From Pirellula staleyi DSM 6068 (lineage in GTDB: Bacteria; Planctomycetota; Planctomycetia; Pirellulales; Pirellulaceae), in contig CAMCMB010000006.1 of the NCBI GenBank assembly GCA_945875845.1, positions 62,001 through 126,000 on the forward strand: DNA of 64,000 bases, in the 5' to 3' direction. The notes under the pieces are model-generated. The model was given only the letters and a program-made list of their open reading frames with translations. It had not been told where the DNA came from and did not search any database. The position numbers were made by a program, and so were the translations under genes. Below are positions 18,443 to 28,109 of this stretch, in pieces. Numbering within the stretch: the stretch's first letter is position 1; the number at the start of each line of letters is the position of its first letter.

Positions 18443-18523
18443 GTAGCGGAACAGCGCAAGCTGTCCGGTGAGGAGTCACAAATCACTTGGGAGTTCACCG
18501 GGCTGCTCGCGCCGCTCCGCTAC
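18443..18523. repeat. TAGCGGAAC-type inverted repeat pair
   Basis: GTAGCGGAACAGCGCAAGCT plus GTCCGG near the left end faces CCGGGCTGCTCGCGCCGCTC plus CGCTAC at the right end, with about 30 bases between. The family is the same as at 4583-4702. It lies upstream of the rhomboid gene and downstream of the exported hydrolase gene. Confidence 0.75.
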
Positions 18524-18611
18524 GAAAACCTTTGTTCGAACCGAAAGTGAGTACCATTTGGCTAGCGCCCTGCTGCTAATGAATATAATCCAAGCTAACC
18601 CCCAAGATACT

Positions 18612-19946
18612 TCAAGGCTGCGATTTAAGGCCCACTGTGTTGACCGCAATCACTTCGTAATCATATTTTTTTCCCGCTTCTGCGGTAGTATCGGTGAAGC
18701 GCATTTCAACGAGGGGTTGCGAGGGTGTGTCGCTGTATTGGAGATTTTGAAAAACCGGTCGACCGAAAGAGTTTTTACCTTTCTCCGGGATATTGGCGAG
18801 GAATTTACCGTCGCGCTCGATGACGAATCCCGCTAAACCGCTCTCCACGTCCGCATCCGCCTGCCACGTCAACTGGTTACCAGTGACTCGCAACTTGGTA
18901 GGTGCGGGTGGAGGCGAGATGTCGATGATCGCGGTATCTTTGACATAGCGTTGCCATGCTTTCGCAATCGCTTCGTTTGGCAACCAGACCGACTCTCCGA
19001 GGGCGTCAACGGATTTGGCAGCAGGCACAGGCGAGGTGTTTGTCGGGTCGTCGGCATTCAGAGCAGCCACCCATGCAAGCTCGTTCGGCATATCTTTGAG
19101 TGGCTCTCCGTTTCGTTCCGGTAATCGCGCCGCGAGACATGCATCGATCCAGGGTATCGCCAAGTAACGTTGATTGCCGCACTCGTGGCTTGTCAACGGA
19201 TCGACTGCAACACCCACCAAGCCACCTTGGCCACGCATCTTTTCAAAAAAGGTCTTTACACCAGGCCAAACGCCAGCAAATCGCCCATCGCGGACGGTTA
19301 CCCCTTCTTGTGTACCGAGGTTACACATCATGGGCACATGGAGGGCCACCTCCGAAATCGAGTATGGCCTGGGTTTGCCTTCCACTTCTTTGAGTGGCGG
19401 CACGCCGGATCGCAACCAAGCGGCTGCGACACGATCTGGGTGCAGTAGTGACATACCCCCTGCCCAATGACCACCGCCACTGTGTCCCCACAGAGCCCAA
19501 GGCACGGATGCTAATTCCGGGTGTCCGGCTTGCGCCCCCAAGTCGAACAGCGACTTCTGAAATGTTGCATCCGAACCATTGCGTGGATCGCACCACATTT
19601 GACAGTCCGCCTTTTCTGGTTGTTCATAAACCGGCGACATCAAAGCGCAATCATGTTTCTTTGCAAGTGCCTGCCAATGCAGGTCGAATGCTCCCGTCAT
19701 TCCTGATTTGCATGAGCCTTCGCCGCAACCATGCTGATGAACCACCAGACCGCGCAGTGTCTTTAGGCCAGGCGGAATCCAAAGGGTATAACTGACCGGG
19801 TAGATGAGTTCGGCGGGCTGCGTCGACGCTTCATAACGCACTCGGTAGTACGGAGCTTCGACTGGGAGCGGTTTGTCGTACGGAGGTTGCTGAGCCACGA
19901 TCGGGCTCGCCAGAAATAAAAGGCAAAGGAACGAGATGCAACGCAT
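18612..19946 (-). CDS. Exported alpha/beta-hydrolase with C-terminal fibronectin-like segment
   Basis: Started at the second ATG, because [20 protein letters not shown] is a clear signal peptide; the first ATG at 19973 adds nine unlikely residues. The protein has about 444 residues. The catalytic domain has [20 protein letters not shown] as the oxyanion region and the nucleophile elbow [16 protein letters not shown] near 155-170. A later [20 protein letters not shown] may hold the catalytic histidine. This layout resembles esterase or depolymerase-type hydrolases of the carboxylesterase fold. The last 80 or so residues ([34 protein letters not shown]) read like a fibronectin type III or similar beta-sandwich, often used for binding. 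Substrate unknown. The gene is single, flanked by repeats on both sides. Confidence 0.78.
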   Translation of the reverse strand: MRCISFLCLLFLASPIVAQQPPYDKPLPVEAPYYRVRYEASTQPAELIYPVSYTLWIPPGLKTLRGLVVHQHGCGEGSCKSGMTGAFDLHWQALAKKHDCALMSPVYEQPEKADCQMWCDPRNGSDATFQKSLFDLGAQAGHPELASVPWALWGHSGGGHWAGGMSLLHPDRVAAAWLRSGVPPLKEVEGKPRPYSISEVALHVPMMCNLGTQEGVTVRDGRFAGVWPGVKTFFEKMRGQGGLVGVAVDPLTSHECGNQRYLAIPWIDACLAARLPERNGEPLKDMPNELAWVAALNADDPTNTSPVPAAKSVDALGESVWLPNEAIAKAWQRYVKDTAIIDISPPPAPTKLRVTGNQLTWQADADVESGLAGFVIERDGKFLANIPEKGKNSFGRPVFQNLQYSDTPSQPLVEMRFTDTTAEAGKKYDYEVIAVNTVGLKSQP

Positions 19947-20000
19947 TGTTTTTTCGCAAGGGTAGGAGTGCAAAAGTTGGCAGGGGTTCCATAGTATACG

Positions 20001-20168
20001 CTACCCACCCACAGCCTTCCATGCGGGCTTGTCCCGATGGAGGCCACCATTGGCAGCTTCATAGGCTTGAATCCTTTGCTGGCTCTCCACTGAGTTCATC
20101 TCGGTAACAGCACCGTCTGGCAAGTGGGGACGTTGCTCCCATCGGTATGAAGCCTCAGCTTTATCCAC
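20001..20168 (-). CDS. Possible small ORF or gene remnant, 55 codons, GTG start
   Basis: An open frame starting with GTG at 20166-20168 gives a hydrophilic peptide including SYRWEQRPHLPDGAVTEM and AYEAANGGLHRDKPAWKAV, ending in TAG at 20001-20003. The residue composition looks protein-like, unlike the shadow frames around it. However, there is no ATG and no ribosome binding site, and a TGA lies two codons before the GTG. No family was recognised. It may be the preserved 3' end of a degraded gene. It lies between the exported hydrolase gene and an IS110 remnant, in a repeat-filled stretch. Confidence 0.3.
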   Translation of the reverse strand: MDKAEASYRWEQRPHLPDGAVTEMNSVESQQRIQAYEAANGGLHRDKPAWKAVGG

Positions 20169-20182
20169 ATCTTTTCATCTTG

Positions 20183-20330
20183 CTCCCCTCGCCCTGGTCT
20201 CGGGGAGAGGGGTTGGGGGTGAGCGACCGTCTAAGGATAAGGCAATAGAGTCGATTCGAAAATCTGAAAGTTTTCGAATTCCAGCAGTGCTCCTCAGGGG
20301 CTCTGCCCCCGAACCCCCGGGATTTTTCAA
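20183..20330. repeat. Inverted repeat (CTCCCCTCGCCC family) and a CCCCCGAACCCCCGGG element
   Basis: At 20183-20223, CTCCCCTCGCCCTGGTCTCG plus GGGAGAGGGGTTGGGGGTGAG forms an imperfect hairpin. At about 20290-20325 a second G/C-rich inverted element (CTCAGGGGCTCTGCCCCCGA plus ACCCCCGGG) follows. With the remnants around them they account for most of the gene-poor stretch 19947-21116; the remainder shows nothing recognisable. Confidence 0.6.
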
Positions 20331-20429
20331 GGCATGGCGCCGAACATCCTTTATTTGATTTATTCTTCGCGCAGCGTTAAGATGAACACGGCTGGGTCAA
20401 ACGCAACGGAGCTCTGTGGGGGACACTGT

Positions 20430-20985
20430 CTTCGCTAGGGATAACTCAGTCGCCGATAAGTCAAACCTTGTTGAGCACGTGAGCGGGTGCAGGCACACTT
20501 CGGATGACGTCGATCTTGGGATCCTTTTTTGCTTGTGACTCCAAGCATTTCTCGAAGGCGGAATCTACGGCTTTTAACTGCATTTTCAAGGCTTTTAGTA
20601 TCTCTTCAATCAATGCTTTGGCCTGAGTGTCCATGAATTGTCGGAGGCGATTGCTCTCTTGGCTTACCAATTGCAAGAGTTGTGTTCGCCGCCGCGATAA
20701 CGCAATGAAGTTACGTTCTTCGAGAGTGCGAGGCTTCGCCAACGACACCTTTACTTACTGGCCATCGAGTTGAAGCATCTGAGCATCGATCGCATCAGAC
20801 TTTTCGAAGAAGCCGTTCATCTTTCGTCCCATCCTAGTAAATGCGATCTGGCCATTAGGTCGATCAGGCGACCGTTCGGGTTCAAATAGAACAGCCACAC
20901 GATTCAAGCTCACCCACAAGCTCCCTTGCGAGGCCTAGGGGGTACAAACGATCTGCGTGGCTGCGTTGCCAAGTCGCTGCAGGCA
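20430..20985 (-). mobile_element. IS110-family transposase remnant (degenerate)
   Basis: Reading the minus strand in one main frame gives successive blocks in the order of an IS110 transposase, broken by stop codons. ATQIVC followed by ASQGSLWVSLNRVAVLFEP corresponds to the E-A-S-G-G-Y-E...V-A-V region. NGQIAFTRMGRKMNGFFEKS plus DAIDAQML corresponds to the DEDD-nuclease Asp pair region (usually AKTDAIDARVL). LSRRRTQLLQLVSQESNRLR and DPKIDVIRSVPA correspond to the helical region and the start of the R-S-V-P-G-V-G motif. Internal stops occur after LDGQ (near 20755), upstream near 20935 and after VLNKV (20461). The longest open piece (20461-20748) is only 95 codons, against about 330-400 for an intact enzyme. 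No second transposase domain with its conserved serine remains, and the ends were not identified. The family match is from memory of the conserved pattern. Confidence 0.6.
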
Positions 20986-21116
20986 ACTCGGCAACATCAA
21001 CATTCTGAGCCTCTCAAGTTGCTCACAACTGTCAACGGGTAGATACTAGGGGTTTTACAATGTGTATTGCTTGGGTTGATCAAAGAGTTGCGCCTAAGTT
21101 CCCGATCGCGAGCATA

Positions 21117-22619
21117 TTACCGCACCTGCCCTGAAGCTCGGATTTCCTTTAGGATGTTGGTTAGCTCCTGCACCTTGTCTGGTTCCTCCCCATAGAGGTT
21201 TCGTTTTTGCGAGAGGTCGTCGCGGAGGTTGTAGAGTTCGCCTGGATGGCTGTTCGGACCATAGCCATTGGCTTTGTCGAACCACTCCGGAACTTTGGTT
21301 ACGCCCCCTGTCTTGGCTGCGATTAGGACCCAGTCGCCGTGTCGAATCGCGTAATTGTTGGCGTTTGTGTTATGAACAAGGCTTTCGCGTGCGCGGATGT
21401 TTTGTCCTTGGAAAAGCCCCAACTGGCTGTAGCTGTCCTCGGCAGAGCCGACAGGAATTTTTGCTCCGACGATGTTCGCAATCGTCGCGAAGACATCAAT
21501 CTGGCTGATAAGTCCGTGGTTGAGTGTACCGGCCGGCACGATTCCAGGCCACCGAACAAGGAAGGGGACGCGATGGCCACCCTCCCAAATATCCCGTTTG
21601 AGCCCTCGCAATGGCCCCATGCTGCGGTGTTCGAAGTTCTTGATACGATCATACGCATAATGTTCGGGGCCGTTATCGGCGCTGAAAAGGACCAAAGTAT
21701 TGTCCTCAAAGCCATGTTTCTTGAGCGCGGCGAGCACACGGCCGACGGTATCGTCTGTCTGCACGACGAAGTCGCCGTATCCATTCGCCTTGGATTTGCC
21801 GACAAAATCAGGTGCCGGAATGATCGGAGCGTGTGGTGAAGTGAATGGGAAATACAAAAAGAACGGCTCCTCCTTTTTTTGCTTGCCAATCCATTCCTCA
21901 GCCTTGTCCGTTAGCTTAGGCATGACTGCCCAAAAATCCCAGTCTTTCGCCGATGGGCCTGGACGTGTTTCCCAGGCTCCTTCGGCCGTTTTTTTCGGCG
22001 TGCTCAGTTTCACTGTCGGCTCGGTGATGATGCGATCATTTTCAAACCATGCATAGGGCGGAAAGTTTGGTACATCATCGCCAAAATAATAGTCGAAACC
22101 ATGGGAAAGCGGGCCGCCAGGAATCGGCTTGCTCCAATCAAAGTCGCCGGGAGCGAATCCCCCCTTTCCGTCGTTTTCGCCTTTGGCCGGCACCGCACCG
22201 GCCCGCTTGATCGCATTCCAATCCCAACCGAGATGCCACTTGCCGATACATCCGGTTTTGTACCCTTGCATTTTGAGTAGTTCAGCCAGCGTCGTGCGAT
22301 CCTCGTCAAGAATTGGCTGATCAAACGAGTTCACAATGCCATGGAACTTGCGCCAGTGATAACGTCCATGCAGCATGGCATATCGGCTTGGCGTACAAAC
22401 TCCGGACGAACTGTGCGCATCGGTGAAACGCATTCCTTCTTGCGCCAGGCGGTCCAGGTTCGGTGTCGGGATCTTCGAGTCTGGATTTTGAATCCCAAGG
22501 TCTCCGTAGCCCATATCATCGGCGTATAGAATGACGATATTGGGTTTCCCCGTCGGTTCAGATGCGGCGATGGGAATGCATAAGAATGCCAGGGACGAAA
22601 CGAGTGCTGCAAAACGCAT
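21117..22619 (-). CDS. Exported arylsulfatase-type sulfatase
   Basis: This 500-residue type I sulfatase has a signal peptide (about 1-19, ending IAASEP). The N-terminal metal site reads IVILYADDMGYGDLGIQNPD. The formylglycine cysteine is in SSGVCTPSRYAMLHGRY at about residue 75. IGKWHLGWDW and FSADNGPEHYAYDRIKNF, conserved blocks of the active site, follow. The C-terminal part has VLIAAKTGGVTKVPEWF and ends with a short helix. The enzyme family hydrolyses sulfate esters, here presumably on polysaccharides outside the cytoplasm. It follows the DUF1501 gene on the same strand after a 214 bp gap occupied by repeats, so it may be part of, or just downstream of, that operon. Substrate specificity cannot be read from the sequence. 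Confidence 0.93.
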   Translation of the reverse strand: MRFAALVSSLAFLCIPIAASEPTGKPNIVILYADDMGYGDLGIQNPDSKIPTPNLDRLAQEGMRFTDAHSSSGVCTPSRYAMLHGRYHWRKFHGIVNSFDQPILDEDRTTLAELLKMQGYKTGCIGKWHLGWDWNAIKRAGAVPAKGENDGKGGFAPGDFDWSKPIPGGPLSHGFDYYFGDDVPNFPPYAWFENDRIITEPTVKLSTPKKTAEGAWETRPGPSAKDWDFWAVMPKLTDKAEEWIGKQKKEEPFFLYFPFTSPHAPIIPAPDFVGKSKANGYGDFVVQTDDTVGRVLAALKKHGFEDNTLVLFSADNGPEHYAYDRIKNFEHRSMGPLRGLKRDIWEGGHRVPFLVRWPGIVPAGTLNHGLISQIDVFATIANIVGAKIPVGSAEDSYSQLGLFQGQNIRARESLVHNTNANNYAIRHGDWVLIAAKTGGVTKVPEWFDKANGYGPNSHPGELYNLRDDLSQKRNLYGEEPDKVQELTNILKEIRASGQVR

Positions 22620-22675
22620 GGGGAGTTTCCTTCAAAGTCAAAACGAACGAGGTTTGGGCGGGGATCTCATCACTC

Positions 22676-22808
22676 TAGCCCGTGAGCGAAGGCCTAAACT
22701 CAGCCCTCGCCTACCGGCTTGTTAACGTAGTGGGTTTCACGCGTCGGGTTAATATCGCGTGGCACGAGCGTCTCGCTCGTGAATCCATGGGCGAGACGCC
22801 CATGCCAC
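22676..22808. repeat. GTGAGCGAAGG and GGCACGAGCG repeat elements
   Basis: The first part (about 22676-22735, GCCCGTGAGCGAAGGCCTAA ... CCTCGCCTACCGGCTTG) and the second (22757-22808, GCGTGGCACGAGCGTCTCGC ... GGGCGAGACGCCCATGCCAC) are hairpin-forming. Both families recur together at 27770-27975, on the far side of the DUF1501/PSCyt gene pair. Confidence 0.75.
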
Positions 22809-22833
22809 TTGTTCAAGTAGTGGGTTTTCCGCC

Positions 22834-24264
22834 TCACGACACCAACTCGCGAATGACATTTCCTTCGACATCCGTGAGTCGGAAATCTCGGCCGTTGTGG
22901 CGAAAGGTCAATCGCTGATGGTCGAGTCCCAATAAATGCAAGATCGTCGCATGCATATCGTGCACACTGACTCGATTCTCAACCGCTTTATGGCCAACTT
23001 CATCGGACGCACCATAACTGGTTCCGGCTTTGATTCCTCCACCCGCAAACCAAAATGTCATCGCATGTGGATTATGATCTCGCCCCGGTTTGGCCCCTGT
23101 TTGCGTGACGGGCAACCGCCCGAATTCCCCACCCCATATTACAAGTGTTGAGTCCAACAATCCTCTTTGCGTTAAATCCTCCAAGAGTGCTGCGATAGGC
23201 TTGTCCGTCTCACCGGCGAATTCCGAATGATTGCCTTGTATGTCCGCGTGCCCGTCCCATGATCTTTGGTTCTCCATTCCACCCGAATAAATTTGAACGA
23301 ATCGAACTCCGTGCTCTACCATTCTGCGCGCCACTAAACACTGTTTGGCAAAGTGCGAACAACGCGGGTCATCTAGCCCGTACAACGCTTGAGTTTGGGC
23401 CGACTCTCGACTCAAATCGAGTGCTTCCGGGGCAGCGGATTGCATGCGATACGCTAATTCAAAACTCTCAATCCTGGCAGCGAACTCAGACTCGCTTGAG
23501 TGCAACTGCTGATGTTGCTTGTTCAAGCTCGCGAGAAGATCCAATTGCGCTCGTTGTCGGGTTCCATTCAATTCGGCGGGGGCAGCCAAGTTGTCGATCT
23601 GCACGCCACTCGGCTTAAGCCAAGTCCCTTGATACACACTTGGCAAAAATCCGGTTCCCCAATTCAGTGAGTAGCCTTTGGGCAAACCGCGGCCCTTGGG
23701 ATCGCTCATCACCACAAATGCGGGTAAATCGCGACTCTCGCTCCCCAATCCATAGGTTGACCAAGCACCGACACAGGGATAGCCCATTTGAGTGAAGCCG
23801 GTGTTCATCATGAACAAAGCAGGGCTGTGATTGTTTGATTTGGTGTAGGCCGAGTGCACGAAAGCCATTTTGTCGACATGCTTTGCAAGATTCGGAAAAA
23901 TCTCCGAAACCCATTTTCCGGACTCGCCATGCTGATTGAATTGGAACGGCGATTTCATGAGTGGCCCGACCGAGCCAGAGAAAAATCCCGTGAACTTATC
24001 AAACCCTTCTAAATCTTTGCCGTGAAATTTTTCGAGCTCCGGTTTGTAGTCCCATGTATCGACTTGACTGGGTCCTCCATTGATAAACAACCAAATGACC
24101 GCTTTGGCTTTCGCTGCAAAGTGTGGCATCTTGGGGGATAGCGGGTCAAGTTTCGAACCTGGCTCATCCGCAACCAATCTACCCTCGTCTCTCAAGAGCA
24201 TCGATAGACCGAGCAAGCCAGCTCCACCGCCGGCTTGCGAAAGTATTTGACGTCGATTTAACAT
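22834..24264 (-). CDS. DUF1501 protein (sulfatase-fold, Tat-exported)
   Basis: This 476-residue second DUF1501 paralogue carries a twin-arginine type leader at the very start (LNRRQILSQAGGGAGLLGLS). Family blocks follow: AVIWLFINGGPSQVDTWDYKP near 54-74, MAFVHSAYTKSNNHSPALFM, and a long middle part ending QIYSGGMENQRSWDGHADI. The C-terminal block is LVIWGGEFGRLPVTQTGAKPGRDHNPH-like, with the metal-ligand Glu, Asp and His. It lies 21 bases downstream of the PSCyt/DUF1549/DUF1553 gene on the same strand, the standard planctomycete pairing, and is inferred to be co-transcribed with it. Like its 6.5 kb paralogue it has no C-x-P-S-R sulfatase site. Function is unassigned for the whole family. Confidence 0.9.
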   Translation of the reverse strand: MLNRRQILSQAGGGAGLLGLSMLLRDEGRLVADEPGSKLDPLSPKMPHFAAKAKAVIWLFINGGPSQVDTWDYKPELEKFHGKDLEGFDKFTGFFSGSVGPLMKSPFQFNQHGESGKWVSEIFPNLAKHVDKMAFVHSAYTKSNNHSPALFMMNTGFTQMGYPCVGAWSTYGLGSESRDLPAFVVMSDPKGRGLPKGYSLNWGTGFLPSVYQGTWLKPSGVQIDNLAAPAELNGTRQRAQLDLLASLNKQHQQLHSSESEFAARIESFELAYRMQSAAPEALDLSRESAQTQALYGLDDPRCSHFAKQCLVARRMVEHGVRFVQIYSGGMENQRSWDGHADIQGNHSEFAGETDKPIAALLEDLTQRGLLDSTLVIWGGEFGRLPVTQTGAKPGRDHNPHAMTFWFAGGGIKAGTSYGASDEVGHKAVENRVSVHDMHATILHLLGLDHQRLTFRHNGRDFRLTDVEGNVIRELVS

Positions 24265-24285
24265 TCGTTCTTGGCTTTCACACGA

Positions 24286-27200
24286 TCAATCTAGGTAAAT
24301 GAACTCGTTCAAACTAATCAATACTTGGCAGAAATCAGCCATGGCTGATTCCATGGGATCGGCCAATCGCTCGTTGCTATAGGAGCTGAATTGTCTCTGA
24401 GCGAATTCGATAGCCCGAGCGAGTTCGTCCGCGCTGGGGCCTCTCGCGAGGGCCACCCTATATGCATGTTCCATTTGCTGTTCCATCGAATTCGGATTGG
24501 ACGCAATCACCTTTTTTGCAAAGCTGCGTGCCCAGCCTCGAACGTGTGGATTGTTCATGAACATCAACGCCTGAGGGGCAATGGTCGTACTGGGCCGCTG
24601 ACCCACACTGACAAGCGGTTCTGGCGAATCGAAGACTTGCATGAACGGAATGAGTTGGCTTCGCTTTACAAAGAAGTAGATGCTTCGGCGTTTCATCGAT
24701 TCGTCCAAAGTGCCAGCTCCGAACAGTGTTCGATCCAATTGGCCGCTGGTTGCCAAGATGGAATCGCGAATCACTTCGGCCTCAAGTCGACGCGGCGAAA
24801 ACCGCCAAGCCCACTGGTTCTTTGGATCCACCATCGATTTGTTCGCATCAAACAGTGAAGATTGTTGGTAAGTGGCACTCATCATGATCAACTTGTGGAT
24901 CGGCTTGATTCGCCACCCACCATCGATCAATTTTCGAGCTAGCCAATCCAATAATTCGGGATGCGTTGGGCGTTCGCCTTGAAATCCGAAATCATTGGGC
25001 GTTGCCACGATGCCTTGCCCAAAATGGTGCTGCCAAATCCGATTGACGAGGACGCGGGCAAGTTGTTGCCCAGCACCTGCCTCCGTGTCTTTGATCCAAT
25101 TTGCAAAGGCCGCACGCCGGAACGAACTTTTGGACTCGCCGTGACTATCAACTTGCCAACGACTCCAATCGATTTGCTCATTGGCCCCATTGGAAAGAGA
25201 TGCGTTCGATGAAGCGGATTTGGAAATCGGGCGGGTCAGCACTTGCAGGAAACCGGATTCCGCTTCGCCCTGTTTTTGATTCGTATCCCCTCGTTTTAGA
25301 AAATGCGACTTAGGATAGAAATGTGGATATCCACGGCCGTCCCCATGATTGGGAATCGGACTGATTCCCTCACCGCAGACCATGGCCGTCACCACACGCG
25401 GCTTGGGCTTGAGCGACAGATGGTCGCTTACCATTTTGTCGAGCTCTTGCCAACGTGCATCCTTCGTTTTGGTGAGAGCGACAAGTAGACTTCGTTCGTA
25501 TTCCAAGAGGCGGGAGTCATCGCGTTTCAAAAGGGTTTGCAATTCGGATGACAAAGAATCTTGGACAATCGATTCCAGCGCCGGCAAGGCTTCCGTGTTC
25601 GTAATCGAAATTCTTGGCCGACCCATGTTGTGTTGCTTGTTGACTCGGAAGTCTAGTTGGATCGTAAGCCTGATTCCAGACGGGTGTGTGGTCGGCGTGG
25701 CAAACTGAAACGCAGCCGAATGGGCTTTGTTCATCTGAGGGTCGATAGCCCATCCCGTCTTTTCGTCTTGGTCTAACGCAGATGCCAATGACAAATTCGA
25801 TTTGTTTTGCTCAAACGTCGATGTAGGGCTGACCAACTTGACTTCCATCGGCGGACTCGAATCATCGAGTGGTTGGGCTTCGACACGAATACGGCTCAAT
25901 CCGATGTTGCCATTCGGCGCACGCCCGGGACCTCCTTGAGGCAGGGATGGATCGTTGAACGCATCGAGTCGAATGCCTGTTATCGTTTTCGAGAGTGTTT
26001 CCAAAACGCACGAGTATCCATCCTTGTCGGCATTGGTTCCGCTGACCAGAAACGAACCATCCTGTTGTCGCGTCATGGTCGCACCTGCTTCCGACGTCAT
26101 TCGGGTCGCAGCAGGCAATCGCCATCCATTCGCCACCCCAGGTTGATTTGGGCTCGCATCCTCATTTTTTCTCCAAGCACTAAGCATTTGATCGAATCGC
26201 GGCGGCAATTCATTCTCTTCGAAGCGAGTCCGTGCGGCGACCAGCCGTGCATGCTCTTGCTCCCACATTGCGATCTTCGCTTGATCGCCGACTGGATCGA
26301 GTGGGATCTCGACATTGCCACGAATAACGCTTCGAAATACGGAAATCATCTGATAGTAGTCTCGACTCGGGATGGGGTCGAATTTGTGATCGTGGCACCG
26401 CGCGCACCCAACGGTCAGTCCGAGAAACGTGGTGCTGAGAGTCGCAACCATGTCGTCAAGCTCATCGTATCGAGCGGATTCGAACTCCTTCTCCGTTAAC
26501 TGCGTTGGGAACACACCCGCACCAAGGAATCCGGTCGCCATGCGGGCATCGAACTGGTGAGGTTGCAGTTCGTCACCAGCGATTTGCCAAGCTGCGAATT
26601 GGTCGAACGGCATGTCTTGGTTGAGGGCTCGTATGACAAAGTCACGATAGTGATAGGCGTGCGGTCGATCGTAGTCTTGTTCGAAACCAAAGCTCTCAGC
26701 AAAGCGTGCCAGGTCAAGCCAATGTCGAGCGAAGCGCTCGCCATAGTGTTCGCTCGCAAGCAATTCGTCGACGCGTTTTTCCCAGCTTGTCTCGGATTCG
26801 TCGGTGGTAATTGCTCGCACTTGCTCAGGGGTAGGTGGCAAGCCGAGCAGATCGAGACTCGCGCGACGGAGGAGGGTTGCCGGCAGCGCCTTGGCATTGG
26901 GCAACAAATTATGTTCAATGAGCTTATTAAGCACGAAACGATCCAAGTCAGTCTTGCACCACATATCGTCTGCAATGATCGGAGGCGAGTCATCTCTCAA
27001 CGATTGAAACGCCCAAAAATCACGGGCTTCGGAGTCAATCGTTTTTTTGGTCCAAGCCGATGGATCCGAATCCGGTTGTTCGATCAAGGGTCGAGCGTAC
27101 GGTGCTCCCAAGCGGATCCATTTCTCAATCGCGACAATTTGCCGTTCGTCCAGTTTCGCGCCTTCTTCAGGCATCACTGGCTCCACGCTGTGGCGGATCA

Positions 27201-27525
27201 TCTTCACTAACAAACTCGATTCTGGAGCGTTGAGATCGATTGCCTTTCCTGTCGCTCCACCTTGGATCATGCCTTCTCGGGTGGCCAGGTTAAAATCACT
27301 TTCGGTCTTCTCGCCCCCGTGGCACTTCAAGCAACGCCCGACCAGCGTCGTCCGTACGTCGGATTTGAACAGCTCGATGCCTGCTGCCATCTTCTGAGCG
27401 TGATCTGGATCGAGCGTTGATTGGGCGACACTTCGGGAAGGCCCCACCCAGACGCTCGCAAAGAATGGACCAGCCAGTAGAGCCAGGCACAACACAAGTG
27501 GATTGACGCGGTGGCGTTGGAGCAT
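24286..27525 (-). CDS. Exported PSCyt1-DUF1549-DUF1553 cytochrome-like protein
   Basis: About 1,079 residues when started at the internal ATG (27523-27525), which gives the leader MLQRHRVNPLVLCLALLAGP; the frame is open to an ATG at 27603. Domain order is as follows. A PSCyt1 cytochrome-like domain has the heme motif CLKCH (about residue 65). DUF1549 has HWLDLARFAESFGFEQDYDR and a second CARCHDHKFDPI motif. A middle region of beta character includes IRLDAFNDPSLPQGGPG. DUF1553 has LVNRIWQHHFGQGIVATPND and HPELLDWLARKLIDGGWRI. Two CxxCH motifs suggest heme binding and a redox role in the periplasm-like space, but no member has a proven function. The gene leads the DUF1501 gene and faces the sialate O-acetylesterase across a repeat-rich gap. 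Confidence 0.9.
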   Translation of the reverse strand: MLQRHRVNPLVLCLALLAGPFFASVWVGPSRSVAQSTLDPDHAQKMAAGIELFKSDVRTTLVGRCLKCHGGEKTESDFNLATREGMIQGGATGKAIDLNAPESSLLVKMIRHSVEPVMPEEGAKLDERQIVAIEKWIRLGAPYARPLIEQPDSDPSAWTKKTIDSEARDFWAFQSLRDDSPPIIADDMWCKTDLDRFVLNKLIEHNLLPNAKALPATLLRRASLDLLGLPPTPEQVRAITTDESETSWEKRVDELLASEHYGERFARHWLDLARFAESFGFEQDYDRPHAYHYRDFVIRALNQDMPFDQFAAWQIAGDELQPHQFDARMATGFLGAGVFPTQLTEKEFESARYDELDDMVATLSTTFLGLTVGCARCHDHKFDPIPSRDYYQMISVFRSVIRGNVEIPLDPVGDQAKIAMWEQEHARLVAARTRFEENELPPRFDQMLSAWRKNEDASPNQPGVANGWRLPAATRMTSEAGATMTRQQDGSFLVSGTNADKDGYSCVLETLSKTITGIRLDAFNDPSLPQGGPGRAPNGNIGLSRIRVEAQPLDDSSPPMEVKLVSPTSTFEQNKSNLSLASALDQDEKTGWAIDPQMNKAHSAAFQFATPTTHPSGIRLTIQLDFRVNKQHNMGRPRISITNTEALPALESIVQDSLSSELQTLLKRDDSRLLEYERSLLVALTKTKDARWQELDKMVSDHLSLKPKPRVVTAMVCGEGISPIPNHGDGRGYPHFYPKSHFLKRGDTNQKQGEAESGFLQVLTRPISKSASSNASLSNGANEQIDWSRWQVDSHGESKSSFRRAAFANWIKDTEAGAGQQLARVLVNRIWQHHFGQGIVATPNDFGFQGERPTHPELLDWLARKLIDGGWRIKPIHKLIMMSATYQQSSLFDANKSMVDPKNQWAWRFSPRRLEAEVIRDSILATSGQLDRTLFGAGTLDESMKRRSIYFFVKRSQLIPFMQVFDSPEPLVSVGQRPSTTIAPQALMFMNNPHVRGWARSFAKKVIASNPNSMEQQMEHAYRVALARGPSADELARAIEFAQRQFSSYSNERLADPMESAMADFCQVLISLNEFIYLD

Positions 27526-28109
27526 TTCGCAACGAGTCCGGGAGGGGTAGGAAAGGGATGCAGAGGGCAGAAGCACCGAAGCGCAGGAAACCAATATAAT
27601 CATTTGTTCGAGGCGCAGCGAGAACCAATCAAAATCATAACCCGAAGCGTAACGGGCTGTTGATTTAATGGTACGACGGACTTCCTAGTCCGTCGAATTC
27701 CCCATTGACGGACTTGGAAGTCCGTCATACCGCCCTTACCCAACGATGACTTCACTAAAGCAACAGCCCGTAAGCGAGGGATCAATCCACGACCTGCGGC
27801 CTCTGGCCGAACCGTTCCCTCGCTTACCGGCTTGCATGGACTGTTACACTGGGTATTCAAAAGTGGCATGGGCGTCTCGCCCATGGATTCACGAGCGCGC
27901 TCGTGCCACGCGATGGTAACCCGTGTTCGTAAGCGAGTCGCCGATTGCAATCCCTCGCTTACGGGCTTGTTGATTTGATGGGTCTTTACCTAAGCTATGG
28001 TTTTATCATAACCCGAAACGTGAGTGAGGGGCAAAGAGTCCCTCGTTTACACTTCGGGTTGTGATTAAATCAACAAGCCCTTACGCTTCGGGTTGGGAAA
28101 AGAATGCGA
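27526..28109. repeat. Repeat-rich intergenic region, at least three hairpin families
   Basis: No gene was seen in these 584 bases other than the unlikely N-terminal extension of the neighbouring reading frame. At 27671-27733 a palindromic element (GGTACGACGGACTTCCTAGT ... TCCGTCATACC) contains ACGGACTT and AAGTCCGT arms. About 27770-27830 and 27925-27985 hold CGTAAGCGAGGGATC/CCCTCGCTTACGGGCTTG elements in both orientations. About 27868-27912 holds TGGCATGGGCGTCTCGCCCA ... GCTCGTGCCACGCGAT. The tail (28010-28095) carries ACCCGAAACGTGAGTGAGG and its rough inverse. Members of the last three families also occur near 22.7 kb. Confidence 0.8.

Noticed and set aside
20461-20748. The 95-codon ORF taken as a small coiled-coil protein
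   Set aside because: Neighbouring blocks in the same frame beyond the stops match an IS110 transposase, so it is a fragment.
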